The notes under the pieces are model-generated. The model had not been told where the DNA came from and made no database searches. It was given only the letters and a program-made list of their open reading frames with translations. Of a stretch of DNA of 52,402 nt, positions 1 through 8,251 are shown in pieces (position 1 is the stretch's first letter; the number at the start of each line of letters is the position of its first letter). The DNA comes from Rhodococcus sp. 14-2470-1b (lineage in GTDB: Bacteria; Actinomycetota; Actinomycetes; Mycobacteriales; Mycobacteriaceae), in NCBI RefSeq assembly GCF_002259415.1, contig NZ_NPFY01000033.1:1-52402 (forward strand), in the 5' to 3' direction. The translations under genes were made by a program, and so were the position numbers.

Positions 1-335
1 CCGCTTGCGTCCAGCCATGTTGTTCAGTGTCCTATCCGCCCAGTTCACGGGCAACAAGACTCTAGAACGTCCTGGCCTCGTTTACCGGGAACACGCCACT
101 ACTTGTTCCTTACAGGGTCGATTTCGGCGCTGAGGCAGTGTTCATACAGATCCGCTGGTGTCCGGAAATCTGTGTTCGTTGAGCGAATGGACCTGGGCGG
201 ACGGAGCCACTTGATTCGGCTGGTTCGCTGTCAAGTAGCTACGGAGTCTGTAGGGGTCCGCGTCGAGTTGCAAACAGCGACTAGATCGGTGGCTCCGACA
301 TTGTTTCGTCCAGTTTCGCTGGCAGCACACTGTCA
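1..335. other. Left edge, no recognisable gene
   Basis: Open frames exist on both strands but none reads like a known protein, and none continues convincingly into the istB remnant that follows. It is probably decayed mobile-element DNA. Confidence 0.3.
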
Positions 336-664
336 ATGCGGTGTTTGCTGCTTATCGGCGTTTGCGTTGTCGACGAACTCGGGCATCTTCCGTTGCCGGT
401 CGAGGCGGCGTCAGCGTTATTTCGGGTTTTGTCGCAACGGCATACGAAGACTTCGATCGTGATGATTACCAACCGTGGTGTCGGATCGTGGGGTGAGGTT
501 GTCGGTGACAACACAGTCGCAGCGACGATGCTCGACCGGCTCTTGCATCGCTCCGCCGTGCTCAATCTGGACAGTGATTCCTATCGGCACCGGGACCACA
601 ACGCCCCGATCGGAGAATCTCCGTAAAGGCCACCACCGGAACTCGCCAACCACTACAGTGCGGA
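336..664 (+). pseudogene. istB: IS21-family helper ATPase (IstB) remnant
   Basis: The frame carries the C-terminal half of an IstB-type transposition helper: the Walker B stretch VVDELGHLPLP, then SIVMITNRGVGSWGEV and the DRLLHRSAVLNLDSDSYR tail, all typical of IS21/IS1533-like IstB. The Walker A half is missing upstream. Near base 608 the frame shifts: the next frame reads RSENLRKGHH, the expected continuation, so a single extra base in a C run breaks the gene. No istA is visible. It is a non-functional fragment marking past transposon activity at the edge of the defence genes. Confidence 0.8.
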
Positions 665-790
665 CGGCTCAAAGGTGATGAAATGCGCCGTGCATGACTG
701 CTGTATCTCGCTGAGCCTCGTCACATCGTCGCGTATGTTTCTTAACAGGCCCATGATCGCCCATGCCGCTGGTCTCACGTAAGTGGCAAC

Positions 791-1639
791 ATGTGGGACA
801 TGGTGACACTAGAGCCGAGCACTGCCATCGCTACCTGTGAAAACGCACTCAGGCATTTGATGGGGCACGTGTTCCTGAAGAAATACGGTGCCGGGTGGAT
901 CGAAGAGGTGACAACCGAGAAACAGCGACAGGGCTGGCCGGAAAGGGTCGAGGCTGAACGAAACACTAGGGAACGCCGCGGTGTAGCCGAAACCGACGGA
1001 CCCGGGCTCACCTACGCGAACATGTACGACTTGCTCTTGATTGCCAAGAAGTACTGGTCGGATTTATCGCCTGCCCTCCGGGATGCCTATTCACTTCTTG
1101 AGCGCATGGAAAAGATCCGCAACACCACAGCCCACGGTCGGCCGCTGGTTACCTTCGAGCGGGAACTACTTTCCGGTATCGCCGGTCAGATACGAAATCA
1201 GGTGACGTTGTACATGAGCACACAAGATCCCGCCGGGGAAATCTACCCCCGGATCGAGTCTGCGGTGGACTGCTTCGGGCATCGACTTACTGGTCGGGAC
1301 GGGCCAATTGGGGAACTCTTCGAGGGCAAGGTCACTGGTGCAATTATTCACCCAGGAGACCGGGTTCAGTTCGCGATGACAGGTTTCGACACTCACGATC
1401 GACCATTGGAATGGTGGTTCACCACTCCATCGAGCTTGCGAGTCACGAGTGTATCCAATAGCAGGGAGGAGGCTGCCCTCGAATGGATCGTTACGGAAGG
1501 AGATGTCGGTGAGACTGCTGTCATCGATATCCACATGCGGGCTGAAGGCTCGCAATACCAGCGTTATCACGGATTCGACCAGCGGGCCTACTTCCAATAT
1601 GTTGTCCGCCCCCCGGTGGGTTACGACCCGAAACAGTGA
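791..1639 (+). CDS. Swt1-type HEPN domain protein
   Basis: 282 residues. The N-terminal ~150 residues look alpha-helical and carry RNTTAH (R110 to H115), the Rx4H signature of HEPN domains, in a context (MYDLLLIAKKYW..., then IRNTTAHGRPL) resembling the Swt1 HEPN family. HEPN domains with this motif are often RNases in toxin and phage-defence systems. The C-terminal ~120 residues look beta-rich, ending in a region that could be an accessory or sensor domain; I do not recognise it. It stands alone, with no adjacent antitoxin-like gene on the same strand. An alternative start is the ATG at 800. The RNase role is inferred from motif and neighbourhood only. Confidence 0.7.
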   Translation: MWDMVTLEPSTAIATCENALRHLMGHVFLKKYGAGWIEEVTTEKQRQGWPERVEAERNTRERRGVAETDGPGLTYANMYDLLLIAKKYWSDLSPALRDAYSLLERMEKIRNTTAHGRPLVTFERELLSGIAGQIRNQVTLYMSTQDPAGEIYPRIESAVDCFGHRLTGRDGPIGELFEGKVTGAIIHPGDRVQFAMTGFDTHDRPLEWWFTTPSSLRVTSVSNSREEAALEWIVTEGDVGETAVIDIHMRAEGSQYQRYHGFDQRAYFQYVVRPPVGYDPKQ

Positions 1640-2073
1640 CTACGCGAGGCAACCAGTTGATCAATGATCATAACTCCACATCGCCTGTCGACCTCTTCTA
1701 CAGGCCACGGCAGCGAGATATAGCCGGGGGCTCTGATCGGAATAAATCATCTTCGCTGGCCGTGGCCTGGCGTTAGACCGTTTCGGCTCGCGCAGCCGCC
1801 CTCGCGCGTATGGGTGATTCGTTTGACGTACTACCGAAGACGTAGGCACGGTTCTGTTGGCCGGACGCCTCGACGATTCGTTTTAACCACGCACCTTCGA
1901 GCGCCTATTGCAGGGCTAAGGCCTGCCGATCCCAACGTACGGGTCACGCTGCGCCGCATCAGTAACTCTGTTGATGCGGGCGAGCATCTTCTTTGTCGCG
2001 ACAGGGCCGGACGGGACTGAATGGACCGATGAATTCGCTAAGAACGCGGTCTATTGGCGGTAGTCGATCGCGG
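1640..2073. other. Intergenic, no gene recognised
   Basis: About 430 bases between the HEPN gene and the convergent regulator pair. Open frames here are short and unrecognisable. One hairpin-forming inverted repeat (1954-1979) is the only clear structure. Confidence 0.4.
1954..1979. repeat. Inverted repeat with 8-base arms
   Basis: CCGCATCA and TGATGCGG are perfect 8-base arms around a 10-base loop, about 95 bases beyond the end of the metallopeptidase gene. There is no T-run on either side, so it is not a classical intrinsic terminator. It could still end transcription of the leftward regulator pair. Confidence 0.35.
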
Positions 2074-2646
2074 TTATCGGTGGGAGCTGGGTGTGTTAGC
2101 CCATTTGGCGCGAGCGCGTTCCATGACCTTCCGGGCGCCGCTGTGATTCATCCTCCAGCGAGCGATCGCGAGGCTTACGTCGTAGGCATCTGCCGCCTCC
2201 TCGTCGGTGGCGTTCGCTCGGGCGAGCCGGAATGCTCCGTCGTTGGGAATCAGCATTTCCCCTGAGAGCCAGTCGGCTTCGGCTTCCTGGTCGCCGCCGA
2301 GCCCGCACTTCCGCTCGTCGGAAAGAGAGACGCCGAACTTGTGCTCCAGGACGACGTGGGCGAGTTCGTGGCACATGGTGGTGCGACGACGAGTCAGGGG
2401 CTGAGCGTCGTTCTCCAGGATTACCACGCTACTTCCGTTCGGGATCAACGCCCCGGACAGTGCACTTCCGTCCGCCCGCAGAAAGTGGTCACGCGCGGCA
2501 CCATCGAGCTCGCTGAGCTGTACGACGGGTATTCCGTACTCAGAAGCGAAGGCGTAGGGGTCGAACGGCATATGGGCGTCGAGGCCGATCTCGCCACGTA
2601 GCTCCAGCGCAAGACTCTTGGCCTCGGTCTTGAATCCTCGACGCAC
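2074..2646 (-). CDS. ImmA/IrrE-family metallopeptidase, CapP-like
   Basis: 190 residues with the zinc protease motif HELAH at 93-97 and the downstream acidic stretch QEAEADWLSGEMLIP around 120-134 that supplies the third ligand in ImmA/IrrE (COG2856) peptidases. It starts three bases after the HTH gene ends, so the two are one leftward operon. In characterised CBASS loci a paired HTH repressor (CapH) and metallopeptidase (CapP) face the operon; the peptidase cleaves the repressor after DNA damage and switches defence on. Position, order and family all fit that model here. The link is inference from family and layout. Cys92 lies directly before HELAH. Confidence 0.8.
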   Translation of the reverse strand: MRRGFKTEAKSLALELRGEIGLDAHMPFDPYAFASEYGIPVVQLSELDGAARDHFLRADGSALSGALIPNGSSVVILENDAQPLTRRRTTMCHELAHVVLEHKFGVSLSDERKCGLGGDQEAEADWLSGEMLIPNDGAFRLARANATDEEAADAYDVSLAIARWRMNHSGARKVMERARAKWANTPSSHR

Positions 2647-2649
2647 GAG

Positions 2650-3018
2650 TCACCCCTGCGCCCGTGCACGTTCGATGGTAGCGCCGATGACCTGTTGCAG
2701 GTACCTGACGTCGGTCTCGCTGAGGTCCTTCCGGGCGCGCAGGAGAGGCGCGAGCTGCGCCATAAGGTCAGGTTCGCGGTCGTCGAAGGCGGCACGTTTT
2801 CCGTCGCGCTCGAAGAAGTCCTCGGCCGGCATGCGGAGCCAGGCGATGATTGTGGCAAAGCCGTCGGTGTCTGGCTTGAGGCCGTTGCCGAGCCGGGAGA
2901 GCAAAGAGGGGCTCACGCCGATCTCGCCAGCTAGTGCTCGCCACGAGAGTTGGCGCTCTTGACGCGCGGCGTCTAGGGCGGCGTATAGCGCGGCCGTGTT
3001 GATCGTGGTCTTGGCCAT
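2650..3018 (-). CDS. XRE-family HTH repressor, CapH-like
   Basis: 122 residues. An XRE helix-turn-helix lies at about residues 22-50 (LSWRALAGEIGVSPSLLSRL), followed by a helical C-terminal region ending in LSETDVRYLQQVIGATIERA. It is divergent from the CBASS operon across a ~270-base control region and is followed directly by an ImmA/IrrE peptidase. It is therefore likely to repress both itself and the CBASS genes until cleaved by that peptidase, as shown for CapH/CapP pairs. The operator was not identified with certainty; TGTC/GACA half-sites around 3029-3044 are candidates. Confidence 0.75.
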   Translation of the reverse strand: MAKTTINTAALYAALDAARQERQLSWRALAGEIGVSPSLLSRLGNGLKPDTDGFATIIAWLRMPAEDFFERDGKRAAFDDREPDLMAQLAPLLRARKDLSETDVRYLQQVIGATIERARAQG

Positions 3019-3071
3019 ATCCCCAGTGTGTCACATCTGCGACAGACCGTCGACTTCGACGCGAAGTGTGT

Positions 3072-3077
3072 TAGAAT
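3072..3077 (+). promoter_or_regulatory. Candidate -10 element of the CBASS operon
   Basis: TAGAAT is a good -10 hexamer with a weak -35 (GTCGAC) 17 bases upstream. It lies between the divergent repressor gene and the CBASS leader, where repressor control would be expected. Position and match only; unproven. Confidence 0.35.
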
Positions 3078-3115
3078 TGAAACGGAGCGTCAAGTCTAGA
3101 ACGCTGTGGGAGGGC

Positions 3116-3292
3116 ATGACAGGCAAGCAGGGCGCGGGTCGTGAAGCGTCACCCGAAGACCACGAGCAACGGCACCACTGGCAAACGCGGCATGAAGAAG
3201 TAGTCATCGAGCTGCATCAAGCTCGATGCAGCAATGTCGGTGGCGGTAACTACGGCGAATCAAACAAACGAACAAACAGGAGACGATTATGA
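3116..3292 (+). CDS. Possible 58-residue leader ORF ahead of CD-NTase
   Basis: An ATG follows a GGGAGGG purine run and opens a 58-codon frame rich in charged residues (ending ESNKRTNRRRL). Its TGA overlaps the ATG of the CD-NTase gene as ATGA, the same coupling seen between the other genes of the operon. That overlap is the main reason to list it. The Shine-Dalgarno spacing is tight, the product resembles nothing I know, and the frame covers the alternative hairpins at 3205-3231. It may be only a leader. Confidence 0.25.
   Translation: MTGKQGAGREASPEDHEQRHHWQTRHEEVVIELHQARCSNVGGGNYGESNKRTNRRRL
3205..3231 (+). promoter_or_regulatory. Overlapping mutually exclusive hairpins in the CBASS leader
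   Basis: Two perfect inverted repeats share bases. The first pairs CATCGAGCT (3205-3213) with AGCTCGATG (3220-3228). The second pairs CTGCATC (3212-3218) with GATGCAG (3225-3231). Only one can form at a time. They lie between the probable promoter and the CD-NTase start and could be an RNA switch or a DNA operator. Confidence 0.4.
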
Positions 3293-4254
3293 GCGTGACT
3301 GACGCCTTCGAGACCTTTCAGGACGTCGTAAACGCTGACATCACACACGTCCGCGAAGCACGCACTCGCCGCGATCTCTTCAAGGGCGCCTTCGGCGCCG
3401 AGGACGATGTGGAGGAAGTCGTAGCGTCCGGATCGCTAGCGCGGGGGACACACAAGGACCCGATCCATGACGTCGATGTGATCGTCGTCTTCGACCAGGA
3501 CGAACATCCTGAGTGGGGGTCGCCGGGAAGCTCCGCCGCGGACGCTCTCGATCACACCCGCGAGCGTGTCAACACCTTGCTCGGAGCAACGAACGGCAGT
3601 TACGACCTAGCGGTCCGACTGGCCCGGTGGCGCAACCATGCCGTCAAGTGCTTCCTGGATGACCCTGATGATCCCGACGCGTTCACGGTTGACGCCATGC
3701 CCGCACTTCGCCGCGATGGGCGACTCCTCATTCCTGAAGCGCTCTCAGAACAGTGGGTCGCATGCGACCCCGAATTCCTAATCGCCGAGGTCGCGCATCG
3801 ACACGCACAGTGGAACAAGTTCGCCGGTACTGTACGGATGCTCAAGTGGTGGGCTGCCGAGCAAGACACCAAGATCAAGTCTCTTGTCATGGAGGTCCTC
3901 GCACTCGACTTCCTACCGACGGATGTCAACCAGCCGGCTGCGATCAAGCAGTTCTTCGTGAGCGCCTGCTACCACATCGAGGGCGGGAACGAGGTCGCTG
4001 ATCCCGCTGGACTCTGCGGACCGATTCAGCCCGACGTCGACTACTATGCATTCGCCGACGCTCTGCGGTCCGCACGAGACAATGCCATCATGGCATTCCA
4101 GGCACAGGCGAACAATGACACTGCGACTGCGCTCAAGCACTGGCGAGCGGTCTTTGGGGACGACTTCCCTAAGACTCCTGCCTCCACCGGCAACCTGGCG
4201 CCCGCGGTCGTGCCCGCTGCGCCCCGGCCAGTCAAGGACACTCCGCAGGGATGA
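3289..4254 (+). CDS. CBASS CD-NTase (cGAS/DncV-like nucleotidyltransferase)
   Basis: 321 residues. The nucleotidyltransferase signature is clear: GS at 48-49 (VVASGSLARGT), the metal-binding DVD at 61-63 and a third carboxylate at D135 (FTVDAMPAL). The helical part with LKWW (about 190) matches the OAS/CD-NTase fold. In CBASS this enzyme senses infection and makes a cyclic oligonucleotide. The C-terminal tail, rich in Pro and Ala after residue 300, is the region conjugated by E1/E2 proteins in type II systems; it ends in Gly (DTPQG), as expected for a conjugation target. AGGAG precedes the start by a good distance, and the gene overlaps the E2 gene by four bases. With a SAVED effector downstream, a cyclic trinucleotide product is likely but not shown. 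Confidence 0.92.
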   Translation: MSVTDAFETFQDVVNADITHVREARTRRDLFKGAFGAEDDVEEVVASGSLARGTHKDPIHDVDVIVVFDQDEHPEWGSPGSSAADALDHTRERVNTLLGATNGSYDLAVRLARWRNHAVKCFLDDPDDPDAFTVDAMPALRRDGRLLIPEALSEQWVACDPEFLIAEVAHRHAQWNKFAGTVRMLKWWAAEQDTKIKSLVMEVLALDFLPTDVNQPAAIKQFFVSACYHIEGGNEVADPAGLCGPIQPDVDYYAFADALRSARDNAIMAFQAQANNDTATALKHWRAVFGDDFPKTPASTGNLAPAVVPAAPRPVKDTPQG

Positions 4255-4865
4255 CTCGTGCAACAGATCCAGATCGCGGAACAGACACCACGGCGCTCAA
4301 CCCCGTCCTCTGGACTGAGCGCGAACCTATGCGACTTGCGCGCGATCAGATCGAGGTCCGGGCGTTCGCACCATTGCTCGAATTCCAGAGCCCCGCGGAC
4401 GGCGGCTTGCCGCACGGCGGATGGCTCGGTGTCCTCCCTCGCTGGCCTTTCGAGCGGTTACAGCCCGAAGCTCTCGATGAGCTGCTCGGGAACGAGGAAC
4501 TGCGAGTGCTCGTCATCTACTCTGCAGCACACCCGATGGTTCCGCCGACCATCTACTCCCTCTACCCGGAGCCAACGATCCGGGAACAGACACAGTCCGC
4601 ATGGCATGTAGCCCCAGGAGGATCGCTCTGTCTACTCCGGAGCGATGGCGGCTGGCAGCCCGAGGCCAGCCTCACCGAGCTTCTAGCGAAGGCATCGGGG
4701 TGGCGGATCGAGTACGCCCTCATGAAGGCTGGAGTCATCGATGAGATGACTGTCAGTGGCATCGTCTCCGACTCCTCGCACGACCACCTTATTGACCGAG
4801 CGATTCAGCGAAGAGCTCCAACACCGGACCCGACCAAGGCGGGAGAAACAGATGTCTCCCCGTAA
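4251..4865 (+). CDS. CBASS E2-like conjugating enzyme
   Basis: 204 residues with a UBC-like core. WHVAPGGSLCLL places the expected catalytic Cys at 127, with DGGW following as in bacterial E2-like proteins of CBASS. In most characterised type II systems the E2 domain is fused to E1 (Cap2); here it is a separate protein. Its ATG overlaps the end of the CD-NTase gene (ATGA), and its own end overlaps the E1 gene by 14 bases, so translation is coupled. It would pass the activated CD-NTase C-terminus from E1 to target proteins or nucleotides. The GGLPHGGWLG stretch (51-60) is Gly-rich and unexplained. Confidence 0.85.
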   Translation: MTRATDPDRGTDTTALNPVLWTEREPMRLARDQIEVRAFAPLLEFQSPADGGLPHGGWLGVLPRWPFERLQPEALDELLGNEELRVLVIYSAAHPMVPPTIYSLYPEPTIREQTQSAWHVAPGGSLCLLRSDGGWQPEASLTELLAKASGWRIEYALMKAGVIDEMTVSGIVSDSSHDHLIDRAIQRRAPTPDPTKAGETDVSP

Positions 4866-6150
4866 CCCCTACATCGTGATGCCCAAAGACGCGGTCACCA
4901 AGATCGCAGGCTCCGACCTGTCGGGCGGATCACTGGTGCTCCGCCGCGTTCCCGCGGACGATATGTACGTCGTCCGGACTGTGGAAACCAGCAAGGACGT
5001 CCGTCTTCCAGCCGAAGTCCCACGCGAGTACGCCGCGCTTCGGTCAGGCGACCCCCACCATGCAGCACAGTGGATCAAGGTTAAACCGAACGACGCCCAT
5101 ATTCACCATCTCTTTTTGTCCAGACGCCCCAATATCTCCATAGGGTTCGAAGAATTCAGGGAGCTGGTGCCGGGCGTTAACGACCCAGGCAACAACCTTG
5201 GCGTGGTCGTCACTCACGACCCCTGTCTTCCACCGGAGCTGGTGGAGGCCGGTGCCCCGGAGTTTGCAGGCTGGGCTGTCCGGCGCAACGGTGTGGAACC
5301 GCTCGCTATCGAGATCGAGCCCGAAGCTGTAGGGCTGGCACAGTTGGCTGGTAAGTGGCCAATCGAGCAGCTCGCCGCCGACAGCGTCATGGTCGTGGGC
5401 TGCGGCAGCATCGGCAGCGCAGCAGCAGAGGCGCTCGCAGGATACGGAGTTGGACGTGTGGAACTTGTCGACCCAGACCGGTTCCTCTGGCACAACATGC
5501 TCCGCCACACTCTCGGGGCCGAAAGCGTTGGGCGATTCAAGGTGGCGGCCATGAAAGATCACCTCGCCCAACAATGGCCGCAACAGACAGTGGTTGCCCA
5601 CCAACTCGACGTGGTTACCGAGGCCCACTACATCCGGCCCATCGTCGACCGCGTCGATTTGGTGCTCTGTGCCGCAGACGGTATCGCTCCCAGGCGTGTC
5701 GTGAGCCACCTGTCCAGGCGTGCACGGAAGCCGGCGATCTTGGCGTGCGTGCTCGATAGTGGCTCGATCGGAGAAGTCATCAGGCTGCGACCAACACCTC
5801 GGTTCGGGTGTCTCCTCTGTCTACGGCAGCAGCTTGCAGATCAGGGAGCGATGGACGCTGAGGCGGATCAGGAGTTGGATTACGGCACGGGGCGGCTTCA
5901 CCAGCCTATGACGGCTGTGACGCCCGATCTCAGATACCTCGGCACGTACGCCGCAAAAGTAGCGATCGCGACACTGCTGGAATCGCTTCACGGTGACCAC
6001 ACTCAGCAGGTTCCCGGTGAACACGCCATCCTCGGTCTCCGACCCGCAGGAGACCTCGCAGCCCCTTTCGACCTCAGAAACGTCGGCGATGTTCGGTGGT
6101 CGTCTATACCCAGACCTCGCGCATCGTGCCCGACTTGCTCGCCAGAATGA
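4852..6150 (+). CDS. CBASS E1-like ThiF/adenylyltransferase
   Basis: 432 residues from the ATG inside the E2 3' end, which fits the operon's overlaps better than the upstream ATG at 4756. Residues 1-170 form an unrecognised N-terminal domain. Residues ~175-330 are a ThiF-type Rossmann domain with VVGCGSIGSAA (181-191) and the ELVDPDRF motif (204-211). Two CxxC pairs (C320/C323 and C426/C429) probably bind structural zinc, as in E1 enzymes. It should adenylate the CD-NTase C-terminus. The catalytic Cys is uncertain; C299 and C273 are in plausible regions. The gene overlaps the JAB start by four bases. Confidence 0.87.
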   Translation: MSPRNPYIVMPKDAVTKIAGSDLSGGSLVLRRVPADDMYVVRTVETSKDVRLPAEVPREYAALRSGDPHHAAQWIKVKPNDAHIHHLFLSRRPNISIGFEEFRELVPGVNDPGNNLGVVVTHDPCLPPELVEAGAPEFAGWAVRRNGVEPLAIEIEPEAVGLAQLAGKWPIEQLAADSVMVVGCGSIGSAAAEALAGYGVGRVELVDPDRFLWHNMLRHTLGAESVGRFKVAAMKDHLAQQWPQQTVVAHQLDVVTEAHYIRPIVDRVDLVLCAADGIAPRRVVSHLSRRARKPAILACVLDSGSIGEVIRLRPTPRFGCLLCLRQQLADQGAMDAEADQELDYGTGRLHQPMTAVTPDLRYLGTYAAKVAIATLLESLHGDHTQQVPGEHAILGLRPAGDLAAPFDLRNVGDVRWSSIPRPRASCPTCSPE

Positions 6151-6703
6151 CTGGTCGAAGAGAGGTGCCTCCGGTGACGATCACTGACGTCGCACTCAGT
6201 GCGATCGCGCGCGAGGCTTTGCGGTCGGTCGATGGACTCGAAACTGGCGGCATCTTGCTCGGGAACGACGCGACTGATCGGATCGACATCCGACACGCCG
6301 GCGGCCCTGGACCCAACGCCACCAGCGGCGAACGCTCCTTTATGCGGGATCTCGGCCATGCCCGCCGTCTCGCGGACTCCGCCTGGTCGGAGGACCGTAG
6401 CCAGTGGGTAGGCGAGTGACACACTCACCCGAGCGGAGAGCTCTCCCCAAGCGAGGTTAATCTCCACTCCTACATGCGACATCTGCACGACCCTGAACTG
6501 GGGTTCGACAACCTCGTCGTGATCATCGCTGGATTTGATCCATCGGCACGTGTGTAGCTGCAACTTGGCTCGTCGAACGGGACCGCATCTTGGCAGTGAT
6601 ACCCGAAAGGCTTCATACGGCGCCTGCTGTGAATAGCCCGTACGCCAGTGATGCGGTAGGGCACACAACCTTCGTAACTGAAGAACATAAGGAGACGCCA
6701 TGA
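6147..6703 (+). pseudogene. CBASS JAB/JAMM isopeptidase, broken in two places
   Basis: The reading begins at the ATG overlapping the E1 stop. LETGGILLG gives the JAMM Glu (E32). At 6417-6419 a TGA stands where family members have Trp in the G-E-W-H-T-H-P motif; the same frame continues HTHPSGELSPSEVN and is clearly homologous. At 6550-6555 a GTGTGT run carries one GT too many: removing it joins PSARV to AATWLVERDRILAVIP, which runs on to a TGA overlapping the next ATG. The metal-binding Asp expected after HTHP reads Asn (AAT). JAB proteins remove conjugates from the CD-NTase. As read, only a 90-residue fragment can be made without recoding. Confidence 0.85.
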
Positions 6704-8004
6704 CAACCGATTCCACCGCCCCCGACCCAGCAGACCCCGTCTTCATTTCGTACCGCCAGAAGGACGGGACTGGTGTTGCTGCGGAGCTCGCCTGGCTCCT
6801 CCGTACCGCCGGCATCCCTGTCTGGCGGGACCGAGACGATCTGCCCCCAGGCGACACCGAGGCCCGACTCAAGCAAGCGATAGATGCCGGCATCTCCGGC
6901 GGCGTTCTCGTGACCACACCGGACGTGGTGAACAGCAGAGTCGTGAAGACGCTGGAGGCACCCCGACTCCTGGAGCTACACCGCGACCACGAAGTGTTTG
7001 CACTCGGCATCATTAACTCGGTGAAGACAGACGACGGCCGAACAGATTACGACGCTCCTGACCGGCTTCTAGAGATTCGTCCCGGCACCTTGAGCGGTGT
7101 AGATCAGCAGTCCGCCGAGCATGATGGTCTGCTGGCATTGATTCGCGGTTTGGTCTGGTACCGGATCGCGTCTCTTCGCAAGCGAATCGAGGCAACCGAA
7201 CAAACGTTCCACCTGAGCCTCCAGAGCAGGAACACGCCACAAGTTTATGACCGAACCGGTGACGAACTGGACATCCGGCTTAGGCCCTCCGATCACGAAC
7301 GGCTTCCGAGCGTCGATGGGCTCCGGGATCTCAAGGACACCATCGGTCTCCTTCCCGATGCAGTGACCCGTTCCGGGGCACATCGCGTACGTATTGCTGG
7401 AGGGGCCCATCTTTCCGTGGCCTTCGCAGTTGGGGCGGCCTTGCCTTCGTCTCGAATCGGACACATGGACGTGATCGACCAACAGGGCACCACCTGGGCT
7501 AGCGATGGCGAAGCGCGGTTCATCACTCAACCGCAAGTGCAGATCGTAGAACAAGGCGGCGAGCCATCTAAGATCACGACCGGCCGTCCCTCCGTAGCCG
7601 TGTATGTCGATCTCCTGCCCCAACGCAGTGACACCGCCTTCACTCGCTACATCGACGACCATAGGTCGTTTCTCGCGGCCTGGCGTCATCTCACCAGCGC
7701 GAGCGGCGCGCTTCTCGACTCCGCTGATGCAGGCCTGATCGCCGCCGATGTCACCGCGCACATCCGTGCGTTGTCGAACGACAACTCCAACGCCGAGGTG
7801 CACCTCCTGCTGCGGTGCCCGTTTCCACTTGCGCTTCTTATCGGGCGTTTGACCAACACCTTGCGTGTAGTAGTTTATGAATGGGATGACTCCGACCCCA
7901 CCGACGGTGAAGATTACCGCGCGAGGTACATGCCCACCTTACGAGTACGTACATCCGCGAACTCAGGTGTCATCCAAGATGTGCTCCTCCCGAATGCGTC
8001 CTAA
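6700..8004 (+). CDS. TIR-SAVED CBASS effector
   Basis: 434 residues. The N-terminal TIR domain (about 13-150) starts PVFISYRQKDG, has VWRDRDDLPPGD at 41-52 and a candidate catalytic Glu at 86 (VVKTLEAPRLLEL). The C-terminal SAVED domain (about 225-430) contains HRVRIAGGAHLSVAFAVGAAL and LLRCPFPLALLIGRL. In known TIR-SAVED proteins the SAVED domain binds a cyclic trinucleotide, the protein polymerises, and the TIR domain destroys NAD+, halting the infected cell. AAGGAG precedes the ATG, which also overlaps the restored JAB frame. It is the killing arm of the operon and appears intact. Confidence 0.9.
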   Translation: MTTDSTAPDPADPVFISYRQKDGTGVAAELAWLLRTAGIPVWRDRDDLPPGDTEARLKQAIDAGISGGVLVTTPDVVNSRVVKTLEAPRLLELHRDHEVFALGIINSVKTDDGRTDYDAPDRLLEIRPGTLSGVDQQSAEHDGLLALIRGLVWYRIASLRKRIEATEQTFHLSLQSRNTPQVYDRTGDELDIRLRPSDHERLPSVDGLRDLKDTIGLLPDAVTRSGAHRVRIAGGAHLSVAFAVGAALPSSRIGHMDVIDQQGTTWASDGEARFITQPQVQIVEQGGEPSKITTGRPSVAVYVDLLPQRSDTAFTRYIDDHRSFLAAWRHLTSASGALLDSADAGLIAADVTAHIRALSNDNSNAEVHLLLRCPFPLALLIGRLTNTLRVVVYEWDDSDPTDGEDYRARYMPTLRVRTSANSGVIQDVLLPNAS

Positions 8005-8173
8005 CTCGGCCAGCCTCGCGACGAGGTGCCCGTGAGAGTGTCCGATTAACGATAGATCCGATCTCGGCCTCGGTTAGTGACCGTTCGGGGTGATGCGTCC
8101 TTCGAAGGCGATAGCGAATGTATTGAGTGCCGGTTTCCACCTCATGGTGAATCACCCCAGAGTTGATGCCCAT
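7970..8173 (-). CDS. Possible small protein, 67 residues
   Basis: A leftward frame beginning MGINSGVIHHEVETGTQYIRY and ending within the last codons of the TIR-SAVED gene on the other strand. It starts 79 bases beyond the end of the zinc-ribbon gene on the same strand, so it could be its downstream partner. The composition looks protein-like but I do not recognise it, and the overlap with a real gene argues against it. Confidence 0.22.
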   Translation of the reverse strand: MGINSGVIHHEVETGTQYIRYRLRRTHHPERSLTEAEIGSIVNRTLSRAPRREAGRVRTHSGGAHLG

Positions 8174-8251
8174 TCTTCTGAGGGCAGGGTGAGCACACCC
8201 CTAAGACGATTGATCGCGCCCGGAGGAGGCGCCTTCGTGTGTGATCATCCG

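Noticed and set aside
103..462. 119-codon frame at the left edge
   Set aside because: It overlaps the istB remnant in another frame and its product is Arg/Ser/Cys-rich without recognisable pattern.
6417..6419. TGA in the JAB motif read as selenocysteine or recoded Trp
   Set aside because: The position is Trp in the family, not Cys. There is a second, independent frameshift downstream and a lost metal ligand, so decay explains it better.
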